Below, piece by piece: positions 14,365-24,183 of a stretch of 43,150 nt of DNA (the stretch's first letter is position 1; each line of letters starts with the position of its first letter). The translations under genes were made by a program, and so were the position numbers. The stretch is from positions 1-43,150 of the forward strand of contig CALXWJ010000034.1 in NCBI GenBank assembly GCA_944392335.1. Reading direction: 5' to 3'. This stretch comes from an uncultured Clostridia bacterium. Lineage in GTDB: Bacteria; Bacillota; Clostridia; UBA1381. Under the pieces are notes generated by a model. The model did not search any database, had not been told where the DNA came from, and saw nothing but the letters and a program-made list of their open reading frames with translations.

Positions 14365-17300
14365 TTACTCCTGATCTGCTTTAATTTCTGTATATTCACA
14401 ATAAGGCATCAAAGTGTTTAATCCATTAAGTACAAACATTTTTACACTATAACCGTCAGTTCCCGGAATATTTATTCCTACGCGGGCACTTTTAACTCCG
14501 CCTGCAGAAACTGTATAATCCGAATACTCAATATCAATAAGTTTATCATTATTGTATACTGCTGCAGCTACAGTTACTTTTTGTTCCTGTGTACTCTGAT
14601 TGTCAATCAGGCATTCGGCATATATCTTATCAATACCGTTAAGACTTGTAACTGTCTTTGTTCCGTCAGTAAACTGTTTGTCAAGTATTGCAAATGTATC
14701 GGTTTTCTTTAAAAATGTAACATCATCAATATACATAACAGCTACATTGTCCATAAACTGCAAATCAACCCATGTATTATCTGCCGAATTCCACGGTACT
14801 GTTACCAATGTCCAATCCTGTGCTGTCTTAGGATAATCCTGAATTATAGCACTTCCCGTCTGAGGATCAAGAACCTTCATAACCAGATCTCCTGTTCCTT
14901 TATAATAATATCTTATTATATAATCTGTATTCGGTTCAACCTTAATACGCTGTGTGGTATTGCAGTAATCAGATCCTGTTGAATCGTTATTTATTTTTAA
15001 TGAATAATTTCCGCTGTATGCTTCTTCATCTGTTATACTCCAATGATTACCAACATTCCAATTCTCTGATCCCAATTCAAATGAACCGTTTTCGACCTTA
15101 TTATCTTTTACAATTTCTTCCGGATATTCATATACCGTAGCATCATCAATAAGGAATCCTGCAAGACTTACCTTTATACCGTCATCTGCATTGTTTACAA
15201 TAACCGCTGTATGTGTTGTATTTTCAAGATCATCTGTTATTATACGATACGGAGCACCGAAATTAACCCATGTTTCACCATAATCAACACCATCTATAGA
15301 AATGTTCAACGAAGTACCGTCAAGCTCATTTTTATAGAAGCCAAAATCTGTTCCGGTGAATGTAATTGTACATTGTGCATTTTTTGTATCGGATACAAGA
15401 AGATTATTTTCAATCCTCCATCCTGATGATGTATCAGCTGCATCTATGGAAAGAATTCTTGGTGTTACATAGTCACAATCGGTTAAAGGTGTTTCCTTTA
15501 ATTCATTGTAACATATGTATTTTCCGAAATCCGAATCCAGTACGCTTTGTATATATTCGGCATAAATACCATATCCGTAGCTGTTTGGATGTACTTTATC
15601 ATCACTCAGATCACTCCATACAAAATCTCCGTTTTCAATACGGTCTTTTATATAGTTCTTTATATTTATTGTAGGAATACCGTAGTAGTTTGCAACTTCC
15701 TGATGAATGTTTGACACTCCGCTGAAATCATCATTTGCAACAAACACAAGAACAATAGAAACTTTCTTCGGCATTGATAAAATTTCTCTTATCATTCCCT
15801 CAATATTTTCTTTAACCTGTGTTTCATCTCTTCCTATATCATTTACAGAAAACTCGATAAATACAATATCAGGACTGTATCTTAAAACATCGTCATATAA
15901 TCTGTATATACCGAAATCAGACCCTGTTCCTCCTACACCTGCATAAACAGGATTTACCGGCAGACCTGTTTTTTCTTCCAGGTATGAAGCTGTTTTATAA
16001 ACCCATGTATCGGTAAATGAATCAGCACCTGAACCCTGAGTTACCGATCCGCCTATAAATCCTACCGTAAGATCGGTTTTTCCCGAAAAATCAGCAGGCA
16101 CACCGGATATTACAGGTTCAATATCTTCATCATCTTCCGATGGTTCCTGATAATCTGCAGCTTTTACAAGTTCAACATTATCAATTCGTGTTTCATCTGT
16201 ATTCCATGTAAATGCAATTTCAGCTGTTTCATTGTCACCTGAATTAAATGCAACTGTCTGGTATGTCCAATTCCCGTCACTTTTTACTCCCTGAGTTGCA
16301 AGGCCGCCGTCTTTTACTTTACATATTGCGCCCCAATCTTTAGGTGCTTTTGCATAAAAGCTTAAAATATAGTCTGTATTAGGTTCAAGATTAACATTCT
16401 GACTTATTCTTCTTGAATATCCGTCTCCTCCGCCGGGGAGCATTGCGCTGTACTGTCCCTTATACGCGTCAGTATCCACATTACAGCCTTCTCCGAAATT
16501 CCATCCAAGACCGCCGTTTTCAAAGCCGCCGTCCACAATCAGCTTATCCGAATCAACTTTTAGCAGTGAAAAATTATCGTAGTATGCTTTTGCGCCGCCG
16601 TCAAAAATCAAAATACGGAATTTTGTCTGCTCTCCGAGATTAATATCATATGTATATCTTTGCCATTGATCTCCCGTAACATTAATCTGACTTAATAAAG
16701 CAGCATCCTCTTCTGTATCTCCGTTAAAAATCTTTATAAATGCACCATTGTTTCCTGTCTTTTTTGCATAGAAAGACAGGATATATTTTGTATTTGCTTC
16801 AATACTAATTGTTCTGCGCACAGCCGTATAATTACCTATACCGTTAATCATCAAAGAATAATTTCCGTCCTGTGCGTCTTCATTTGTTATTGAATATACG
16901 CCGTTTGTAGGCAAGCTCCAAAGCTGATCATCATATTCAAAACTTCCGTTTACAATCTCACCTGTTTTATCGGTCAATTGTTCAGTAATTTCAAATGCGT
17001 CAAAATATATCGGAGGGTAATCGGCACCGTACATATTACCCATAATGGTAATTCTGTAATCGGTTGCATCATTGGTTGTAAAATTAACTGCAACCTGATT
17101 CCATGCTTCGCCGTTTTCTGATGGAGAAGTGGTCTCACTTACCAATTCTATCCAATCCGAACCACATGAATATACCTTTACCAATGCACCCCAATTCCAT
17201 GCAGACTTTGTATAACATGTCAATTTATAATAGGTATTTGGTTTCAAAGCAAAATCAATGTATGCAGTATCTTTTGTAGTTGCATCTTTTGTGACTTTCA

Positions 17301-17490
17301 GACTTTTCGTTCCGTCATATGCCGCTTCATCCGTTATCATTAAATTTGCCACATCGTCTCCTATTGTCCAGAGTCCCTCCTCAAAACTCCAGTCCGGTAC
17401 AATACCGTTATCTTCCGCAGCCATTACAAAGCCATAAGACAAAAGCATTGTGACCGTTAAAAATACAGCCCATAATTTTTTCCTTAACAT
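14365..17490 (-). CDS. Exported SGNH esterase with multiple CBM4/9-like modules
   Basis: A 1041-residue protein with a signal peptide (1-24). Three CBM4/9-like jelly rolls (about 28-170, 178-312, 318-445) precede an SGNH hydrolase domain (about 470-660). Block I is FIGGSVTQG with Ser482; the Gly block is YAGVGGTGSD; block III is FSVND with Asn550; block V is DDKVHPN with Asp631 and His634, so the catalytic set is complete. A beta domain (about 675-790), another CBM4/9-like module (about 798-930) and a C-terminal immunoglobulin-like region (about 945-1030) follow. SGNH enzymes with this layout remove acetyl or other acyl groups from plant glycans; the substrate is inferred. It is a paralogue of the 1572-residue SLH protein but lacks SLH domains. 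ATG at 17490 has AGGAGG. Confidence 0.85.
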   Translation of the reverse strand: MLRKKLWAVFLTVTMLLSYGFVMAAEDNGIVPDWSFEEGLWTIGDDVANLMITDEAAYDGTKSLKVTKDATTKDTAYIDFALKPNTYYKLTCYTKSAWNWGALVKVYSCGSDWIELVSETTSPSENGEAWNQVAVNFTTNDATDYRITIMGNMYGADYPPIYFDAFEITEQLTDKTGEIVNGSFEYDDQLWSLPTNGVYSITNEDAQDGNYSLMINGIGNYTAVRRTISIEANTKYILSFYAKKTGNNGAFIKIFNGDTEEDAALLSQINVTGDQWQRYTYDINLGEQTKFRILIFDGGAKAYYDNFSLLKVDSDKLIVDGGFENGGLGWNFGEGCNVDTDAYKGQYSAMLPGGGDGYSRRISQNVNLEPNTDYILSFYAKAPKDWGAICKVKDGGLATQGVKSDGNWTYQTVAFNSGDNETAEIAFTWNTDETRIDNVELVKAADYQEPSEDDEDIEPVISGVPADFSGKTDLTVGFIGGSVTQGSGADSFTDTWVYKTASYLEEKTGLPVNPVYAGVGGTGSDFGIYRLYDDVLRYSPDIVFIEFSVNDIGRDETQVKENIEGMIREILSMPKKVSIVLVFVANDDFSGVSNIHQEVANYYGIPTINIKNYIKDRIENGDFVWSDLSDDKVHPNSYGYGIYAEYIQSVLDSDFGKYICYNELKETPLTDCDYVTPRILSIDAADTSSGWRIENNLLVSDTKNAQCTITFTGTDFGFYKNELDGTSLNISIDGVDYGETWVNFGAPYRIITDDLENTTHTAVIVNNADDGIKVSLAGFLIDDATVYEYPEEIVKDNKVENGSFELGSENWNVGNHWSITDEEAYSGNYSLKINNDSTGSDYCNTTQRIKVEPNTDYIIRYYYKGTGDLVMKVLDPQTGSAIIQDYPKTAQDWTLVTVPWNSADNTWVDLQFMDNVAVMYIDDVTFLKKTDTFAILDKQFTDGTKTVTSLNGIDKIYAECLIDNQSTQEQKVTVAAAVYNNDKLIDIEYSDYTVSAGGVKSARVGINIPGTDGYSVKMFVLNGLNTLMPYCEYTEIKADQE

Positions 17491-17557
17491 AACTTATCCT
17501 CCTTAAGTTTATTTTATGCAAAGCTCATTTTACAGAGTTTCACACTGGATACAAATA

Positions 17558-20500
17558 TCAGTTTCCGTACTCTATTGAAATATTTTCAACAACAGCCTCA
17601 GAAACTCTTCCGCTCGAATTTGACATTGCAGCAACTCCTACATATACCTTTTGTCCAAATTCAATATCAGCACTTCCTATCGGGGTCATTTTGTCATCTG
17701 TTCCATACAGGAATGTACAGGTTGTTCCCTCTTTCACAATTTCAACCTTATACGGAAGATCAGCATTATTCCCAACAAAATATCCGGAACCTGCACCATC
17801 TTTATCACGATAAATTCCACGAACTGTACCGTCAGGCTGGATCCTCATATTTGCATGGGCAGCGTCCTGCGTCAATCCCGAACGGATCATTACGCCTACC
17901 GCATGAGAATCGGTAGCTTTGTATGCATACGGGTCAATGGTACATGATATGCTCATTCCGTCGCCAACCTGTGACAGATCAACTTCTTTGTATAAGAATA
18001 CGAAATTATCCTGTGTTCCGAATATATCGCCGCTGTCCGTTAACAGATGTATCTTTCCATCTTCTTCAAATATTGTACTGTTTTGACTGCCGATATCTAT
18101 TTTATTCCATCCGTCATCAAAATTCTCCTGTTTGGGCCTTACATAAAGCTCAAGCTCTGCCAGTTTTACGGTTCCGTGATAATTTATCTCCGCCTTTATA
18201 TTCGCAACGCCCGGCTTGTTTGCAGTAACAGTGATCTCATTATCATTTGTCTCTCCCAACGAAAGTGTGTCGCTTGTATATTTTATGCTCATCTCATCCG
18301 CGCTTACAGGGCTTCCGTTATCCTTTGTTGCCGTCGTTTTGACCGTTACCGTATCGCCTTCATTGATCCACTGCGACGATGTGCTGATAACCGCTTCATC
18401 CAGCATTCCCTCAACAATGGCAATAGACGCCTGTGCTTCTGTTGTCTTTATATCATCGGTATATACTGCATGAATCGTTCCGGTACCTATGGTTTCCGCA
18501 TAAATTTTACCTTCGTCATATCTTATTCCGCCGTCTGTCGTAATTACCGCGTCGTCAACTATTGATTCATGTCCGAATCCGGATATGGAAACCAGCTGGA
18601 TAGGATATTCCTGTCCTGTACAAAACAGCTCCGGCAGACCTCGTATTTCAAGCTTTTCTGTACTGTCTCCCACCAATATGTTTAATGTGCAGCTTGCAGT
18701 ACTGTTGTTTTTTGTTGCCGTGACCGTAAGCGCTGCAACTCCCGGCGAAATACCTGTAACGATCCCTTCCTCGTTCACATTTGCAATATCGGTATCATCA
18801 ATACTGTACTCAATATCTGCGTTATCCAGGACAAATCCGGTCTTGCTCCGTACAACGGTTTCAATACTGCTCTGCCCGCCTATTTTCAGATCTATGTAGC
18901 TGCGTTGATTCTGCGCTCCCTCTTCCTTTGCATATACTTTTTCAACAGCTTCACTTTGATCTGAAAACGGATATTCATCAGTCAACCCTATTGCCGCAAA
19001 ATCAATATCAGTTACGCCGGTTCCCAACGCGGGGGAATCATATCTTAAGCGATAATCATCTTCGCCCATAAATTTGGGGTCTGCGATTTTTGAAAAGCTG
19101 TCAAGTTTCCCGCCGAAATAATTATACCATTCCTCATATGTTGACATCGGTGCATCACCGCCGATCAGATATTTTCCGCTATCGTTATAATATATATTGC
19201 CGTCGGATTCTACCAGTGTATGATCACGCCAAACCTTATGATAATATAATATATCACCGTTATTATAGAAAATATTGTTTAAAGATGTTTTGTTCGGATA
19301 ATCATCCTCCACATTAAACAATTGATATGCTCCCTGCAGGGCGTCAGGATTATCCACTATAAAATTATTTTCCACCGAATTGTTTTCACCCTTAACCATC
19401 AACGGTGAATATACCATACTTTTATCCTCTTCGGCGTAAATATTTCGGATTATGTTCTTACGCACCAAGGTATTTTCACAACGGTCATCCAGATATATCC
19501 CGAAACAGAAATTGAACGGGACGGTGGAATCATGAACATCATTTCCATAGACAATATTTCCTGTATCCACATTCCAAAGATTTATCGGTCCGGTATCGTC
19601 CGAATCAAGATTCGCACGGGAACAATCATTAAATGCAATGATATTGTCGGTGGTATGACCGAATACCTGTCTGTTTTCATAAGTCGGTTCATACCCCTCC
19701 ACCGTTTCCCTATAAGACCAGTCATAAATATCAAATCCCGCCAAACTGATGTCATATCTGTTTGAATTGTATACAAGGTTGTTCATTATACGGTTATATC
19801 CGCTTGAAAAAACATGTACGCCGGATGCTTCACCGTATATCTGTCCTACATCATGGATATGACAGTTCTCAATAATGTTGTTTCGCATGGTCGTACGTAT
19901 ATAACCCTGATAATTTCCGTATAATTCTACCCCGCAGCGTCCCGCATTATAAATGTGGCTGTTTACTATTGCAATATTTTTGCACCAGCCATTTAATGAC
20001 ACCGCGTTAAATCCGGTATTTTTAACCGTACATCCGTCAAACCGGATATTTCTGGCATATTCCATTCTGATACCGTTCCCGCCGGATGTGGTGTTTTTAA
20101 CGGTTATACCTTCAAAACGTATATTCTTTACCGGATCATTTTCACCGTTTCCCTGGAATTTTAAAAGATCTCCTTCTATGGCAGTAACCTCAATATCGTT
20201 TTCAGAAGGCTTTCCGTCACGCGGAATGTAATAAATGCTTCCGTTATGATCATTATAAAATTCTCCCGGCTGATCCAGAAAATCCATTGAATTCTGTAAA
20301 AAATAACGATTGCTTTCCGAAGCGTTTCCGCTTAAAGTACCATCTATCGATATCAGGCGTGTATCAAAATCAATACCGGCAACATCTTTAACATCGGTAA
20401 ACCATCCGCTGTGCCAATAGGATATTTGCAAATGAGCTGTATCCCCAAATTCTTCATAATCACCTTCATTGTAATAAACAGCAGTTCCCGTTGCCGGGTT

Positions 20501-21529
20501 TTCCGGTTCCCATGTATTCCACCCGGTATTCGGAGTTCTTGCCGTAATGCCGCGCTCGCCGTTTTCGTATAAATACTGCGTATTCCACTTTGTGTTTATT
20601 CTTCCTACATAAATATTGTCTTTGTACGGTTTCCATATCGTAACTTTTCTTCCGCCGGAAATTTCCACCGTCTCACCCGGAAGGCTTTTATACGTGACTG
20701 TATGATGATTCTGTCCCGAGTCCTCCGGTGTAAATGTTACGGTCCGGCTGACTTCATATGTACCTTCACCCAACAAGACCTCTATATCACAGTCGATGCC
20801 GGCAGCAAGCAGCTGTCTTACTCCTTCTTTTGCGGCTTCGATTCCCAGATACGGATTATTTTGTGTTCCTTTGCCTCCTCCTTCTCCGGGTACTGCATAT
20901 ATTATTTTCGTCTCCTGCGTTTTGGGCTCGAACAATGCCGGCAATTCCGCAATCTGCTCTGCATCACGCTCACTGTCCAAAGCATCTGCCGGCTCCGAAA
21001 TGAACAGGATTGAGTTTTCGTCAATGAACAGGCATAAATCCAATGCCTGAACAAACGGAGCGATCGGTATCATTATAATTCCATCCGTGTCCTGTATCGG
21101 ATTTTCAAGCTCTACATCTTCTGTTTCCAGATTCTTTACCGTCATTGTATTTTCGCCTGGTATAAAATCTATCATATACGTAGAATGCATGACCTTAATA
21201 TTTCCGGTCAGATCATCCCGTTCAATGATCCCTCCGACTGCATCGACAAGGAGCTCCAGCGGAACAAAAACATCTTCTCCCACCTGAGTTGGGGCTTCGG
21301 CGCCATAACAATCGCTTATGCTCACCTTTTCGTTATTTAAATAAGCCGTATCATCCCCGATCTTTATAACAACAGCACTGTTCATACGTTCTTCAAGATT
21401 TGGATATGTGTTGATAACATCTGCTTTCTGCGGTTTGACACGCGTATATTCCAATGCCGAAAATACACCCGGAATCTGAAAGAATATAAATACTGCAGTC
21501 AAAATCGGTAAAAATTTACGTTTTTTCAC
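17558..21529 (-). CDS. Exported beta-helix glycosidase-like protein with stalk and Ig-like domains
   Basis: About 1320 residues. The frame extends to a GTG at 21547, but GTG at 21529 (AAAGGATGGGAG upstream) gives a clean signal peptide beginning KKRKFLPILTAVFIF and is preferred. Residue numbers below count from the longer start. A stalk-like domain (about 60-185) is followed by a right-handed beta-helix (about 210-890). The early part of the helix (VLLGEGTYEVSRTVTFTPED, then PGETVEISGG and ARTPN at 336-340) resembles GH141-type and related beta-helix glycosidases. Big_2-like Ig domains (about 910-1160; GIVTGISPGVAALTVTATK) and a C-terminal jelly roll (about 1170-1329) complete it. Fucosidase or xylanase-like activity is only a suggestion. 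It lies 14 bp behind the SLH protein gene. Confidence 0.78.
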   Translation of the reverse strand: MKKRKFLPILTAVFIFFQIPGVFSALEYTRVKPQKADVINTYPNLEERMNSAVVIKIGDDTAYLNNEKVSISDCYGAEAPTQVGEDVFVPLELLVDAVGGIIERDDLTGNIKVMHSTYMIDFIPGENTMTVKNLETEDVELENPIQDTDGIIMIPIAPFVQALDLCLFIDENSILFISEPADALDSERDAEQIAELPALFEPKTQETKIIYAVPGEGGGKGTQNNPYLGIEAAKEGVRQLLAAGIDCDIEVLLGEGTYEVSRTVTFTPEDSGQNHHTVTYKSLPGETVEISGGRKVTIWKPYKDNIYVGRINTKWNTQYLYENGERGITARTPNTGWNTWEPENPATGTAVYYNEGDYEEFGDTAHLQISYWHSGWFTDVKDVAGIDFDTRLISIDGTLSGNASESNRYFLQNSMDFLDQPGEFYNDHNGSIYYIPRDGKPSENDIEVTAIEGDLLKFQGNGENDPVKNIRFEGITVKNTTSGGNGIRMEYARNIRFDGCTVKNTGFNAVSLNGWCKNIAIVNSHIYNAGRCGVELYGNYQGYIRTTMRNNIIENCHIHDVGQIYGEASGVHVFSSGYNRIMNNLVYNSNRYDISLAGFDIYDWSYRETVEGYEPTYENRQVFGHTTDNIIAFNDCSRANLDSDDTGPINLWNVDTGNIVYGNDVHDSTVPFNFCFGIYLDDRCENTLVRKNIIRNIYAEEDKSMVYSPLMVKGENNSVENNFIVDNPDALQGAYQLFNVEDDYPNKTSLNNIFYNNGDILYYHKVWRDHTLVESDGNIYYNDSGKYLIGGDAPMSTYEEWYNYFGGKLDSFSKIADPKFMGEDDYRLRYDSPALGTGVTDIDFAAIGLTDEYPFSDQSEAVEKVYAKEEGAQNQRSYIDLKIGGQSSIETVVRSKTGFVLDNADIEYSIDDTDIANVNEEGIVTGISPGVAALTVTATKNNSTASCTLNILVGDSTEKLEIRGLPELFCTGQEYPIQLVSISGFGHESIVDDAVITTDGGIRYDEGKIYAETIGTGTIHAVYTDDIKTTEAQASIAIVEGMLDEAVISTSSQWINEGDTVTVKTTATKDNGSPVSADEMSIKYTSDTLSLGETNDNEITVTANKPGVANIKAEINYHGTVKLAELELYVRPKQENFDDGWNKIDIGSQNSTIFEEDGKIHLLTDSGDIFGTQDNFVFLYKEVDLSQVGDGMSISCTIDPYAYKATDSHAVGVMIRSGLTQDAAHANMRIQPDGTVRGIYRDKDGAGSGYFVGNNADLPYKVEIVKEGTTCTFLYGTDDKMTPIGSADIEFGQKVYVGVAAMSNSSGRVSEAVVENISIEYGN

Positions 21530-21543
21530 AAGCTCCCATCCTT

Positions 21544-24183
21544 TCACTCATTATATATGACAATGCTTCGCGGGTCTCCCGCCTGACGGCAGATCACAAT
21601 TCTTGAACATTCATCCAGATAAGCGTTGTACGGCATTATATCCTGAACGCTGCCTGATGAGATATGATTTTTCTTGACCGAACCGTCATAAGTATATATG
21701 TTGAATCTGCCTAATTCAAATGAATCAAAATCAACTCCCGTAAACGGGATCTCTCCGTTTACCAATCCTGCACACATTACCAGATTTGACTCTTTATCGA
21801 CACGGTGTGCATACTTATATGTTGTTGAAAATGAACCGTACTCATAGGTTTGGTTGTCCGCATGACTGTAACATATTTGAATATATGTTACCTGCCCCGT
21901 TGAATTCTGAGAATATCTAATTATATCGCCGCTGCCCAGTTCTTTATATTCGGTTTGAGTTTCGGTGATGACTTCTATCCGTTCCAAATCACAGTCAGAA
22001 GAAACCTCCAATGTTTTTTCTCCGTCACTTCCGAACAAATACAGCTTTTGAACTATTTCATCATCCTCATTCAGTCCTATCTCCCATCTGTCAACCACAG
22101 ATATGGGTGAGTCATTCCGTATGTCGCCTCCTGATACGCCGCCGGCAAAAAATACCACCGCATCCGCTCCCAAATTATCATCGGACAGATGATAAGTCTC
22201 AACAATATCCTGTGTGCTTGTTTTTGAAAGCATATAATCTATACCCTCTACCGCATATACTCTATCCTTGTCTGCCATATCCGGGTCCTGCGGCACTATA
22301 AATATCACAGCGTCTTTATTTAAAACGATCTGCCTGTCGGCAACTGAATTTTCGTAACCGTAACTCGTCGTTACCGTTTCCCTTCCGACATTTCGGTATG
22401 AGCAGTATAGCTCATCCGATTCCTCGTCCTCCGGTAATATGAGTTTTTTGATGTATCCGTCCTGATCAAGGTCATACATAACCACTTGACGCAAAATGTT
22501 TGTGCCGTCGCTGTTATAATCTATCGCATCAATATCCCGCAAACGGTTTATGATCTCTGTGTTCCTGTATCGCTTTCCGTTAATGTTTACCGATTCGGCA
22601 CATTGTATCGAACGTATAACGCCGTCCCCCTCCGGAATTAATAATTGGATCATGGCATTTTCCCTAAAATCGTCCATAAATGCCCGGGTCATAAATGCAA
22701 GCTGATTCTCCACTTCCTCCAGGGAAGCTCCCGCGATATATCCCATCACATCCAGATAAAAGGTTCCGTTTCGTCCCGCCGTTATTGCATTGCCGGAATT
22801 TATAAATTCTTTGCACAGTTTATATTCAACATCATCTATCATAATTGAATCTTCCGTGACCGATCTTGCGGTTCCCGTAATTTTTCTGTCGGAAACCTCA
22901 ATATCCATAAAACTGCCGTCAGGTGAGTCAAGAATCGATAAAACATCCCATTCCCTGAGCATTTCAACTGGAATATCGTTACCGTAGTCATCATGGATAC
23001 GATATTCATATCCCTCCTGAAGCTCCTGCAGACTAAGTACATCATCATATTTGCCGCTTATTATGTTTTTATTCTCATTCACTGCAAATACCACCATTGT
23101 GCGGTATGAATAAATATTTACTACAGAGTAACCGCTGTCCTCACCGTTATTGATCAAAATAATTTTACCGTGTTCGGGCACAAAATTTTCCTGTGTAACA
23201 AATGTTCCGGCCGCAACTCCGTTATAGATCACAGCAGCCGTTACCGGTATTTTTACATTTTTTTCCCTGTTTCCATCCACATATGTCAATATACCGTCCT
23301 CAAAGCTTGTATCTTCTGTCCCTATTTCCAGTATATCGTTATATGTCCCTATATCCGAAAAAATCAATGTTTTGTCAGAACCGGTATTTTCATCTTCATC
23401 CCTATAGTAAAACTCGATTTTATACCCTAACAAGCTTCCCGTGTCAGTGTCGTTTTCTTCATACAGAATATCATCTATCATAACCTGACCGGCTGCTGTT
23501 CCCGTACTGCTGTATAACGATGTGCGGCTGTTTGCGGTTACGACGCCTTTTCCTTTTCTGATATTTTGATATTCCCTCAAAACCGTCCATTCTTTATCTG
23601 CCGCATATTCGGCATTTTCTGATGTCAATCCCGTGAGTTTTAAATAAGGTATGTCGATAGCCTTATAAAGTAAGCTCACGCAATCTGAATTTAACAAACC
23701 TTTATTAGGATCGGCGCTGTTGAAAAGATCCAGGCTTCGTCCCACATTCATATATCCGTTTGGATATCCGCCTTCATATTCGGCGCGGGAGGTATATCCC
23801 GCCAGATTAACAAGCATCCGAACCGCCTGTGCGAATGTTATTTGTTCATCCGGCAGAAATTCACCGTTTCCGATACCCGATATCAAACCCATTGACGCCG
23901 CGCTCATCACCGCATTATACGAAGGATGATCATTGGGTACATCGGAAAATTCAATTTCATTCCGATATACAACATCCCCCACAATATTCATTACCATCTC
24001 AATAAATTCTCCGCGTGTTACTTCTTTCTCTTCATCAAAGGTTAGATCATCTTCCAATATACCCAAAGCCATCAGGGTTTTTACGGGCAATGACAGTTCT
24101 TCCTCCTCCGCATATACAGGCGATAATACAGATATAAGCATTATAGCCGTTATAAACAGAACCGTTAATTTTCTTTTAATCAT
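21544..24183 (-). CDS. SLH-domain surface protein of unknown function
   Basis: An 879-residue protein with a signal peptide (1-25) and N-terminal S-layer-homology repeats (about 26-185; VTRGEFIEMVMNIVG, then SDVPNDHPSYNAVMSAASMGLI and GNGEFLPDEQITFAQAVRMLVNL). These bind pyruvylated secondary wall polymer and hold the protein on the surface. The remaining 690 residues are acidic, beta-rich and rich in repeated short strands, without a catalytic motif I recognise. Similar proteins of this length and layout accompany SLH glycan-degrading systems and may be structural or adhesive. Its ATG overlaps the stop of the upstream SLH-SGNH gene (ATGA), so the two are translationally coupled and probably made in matched amounts. 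Confidence 0.7.
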   Translation of the reverse strand: MIKRKLTVLFITAIMLISVLSPVYAEEEELSLPVKTLMALGILEDDLTFDEEKEVTRGEFIEMVMNIVGDVVYRNEIEFSDVPNDHPSYNAVMSAASMGLISGIGNGEFLPDEQITFAQAVRMLVNLAGYTSRAEYEGGYPNGYMNVGRSLDLFNSADPNKGLLNSDCVSLLYKAIDIPYLKLTGLTSENAEYAADKEWTVLREYQNIRKGKGVVTANSRTSLYSSTGTAAGQVMIDDILYEENDTDTGSLLGYKIEFYYRDEDENTGSDKTLIFSDIGTYNDILEIGTEDTSFEDGILTYVDGNREKNVKIPVTAAVIYNGVAAGTFVTQENFVPEHGKIILINNGEDSGYSVVNIYSYRTMVVFAVNENKNIISGKYDDVLSLQELQEGYEYRIHDDYGNDIPVEMLREWDVLSILDSPDGSFMDIEVSDRKITGTARSVTEDSIMIDDVEYKLCKEFINSGNAITAGRNGTFYLDVMGYIAGASLEEVENQLAFMTRAFMDDFRENAMIQLLIPEGDGVIRSIQCAESVNINGKRYRNTEIINRLRDIDAIDYNSDGTNILRQVVMYDLDQDGYIKKLILPEDEESDELYCSYRNVGRETVTTSYGYENSVADRQIVLNKDAVIFIVPQDPDMADKDRVYAVEGIDYMLSKTSTQDIVETYHLSDDNLGADAVVFFAGGVSGGDIRNDSPISVVDRWEIGLNEDDEIVQKLYLFGSDGEKTLEVSSDCDLERIEVITETQTEYKELGSGDIIRYSQNSTGQVTYIQICYSHADNQTYEYGSFSTTYKYAHRVDKESNLVMCAGLVNGEIPFTGVDFDSFELGRFNIYTYDGSVKKNHISSGSVQDIMPYNAYLDECSRIVICRQAGDPRSIVIYNE

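Noticed and set aside
21529..21547. GTG at 21547 as the start of the beta-helix gene, overlapping the previous stop
   Set aside because: It has no ribosome binding site and places a charged stretch before the signal peptide; GTG at 21529 has AAAGGA at good spacing.
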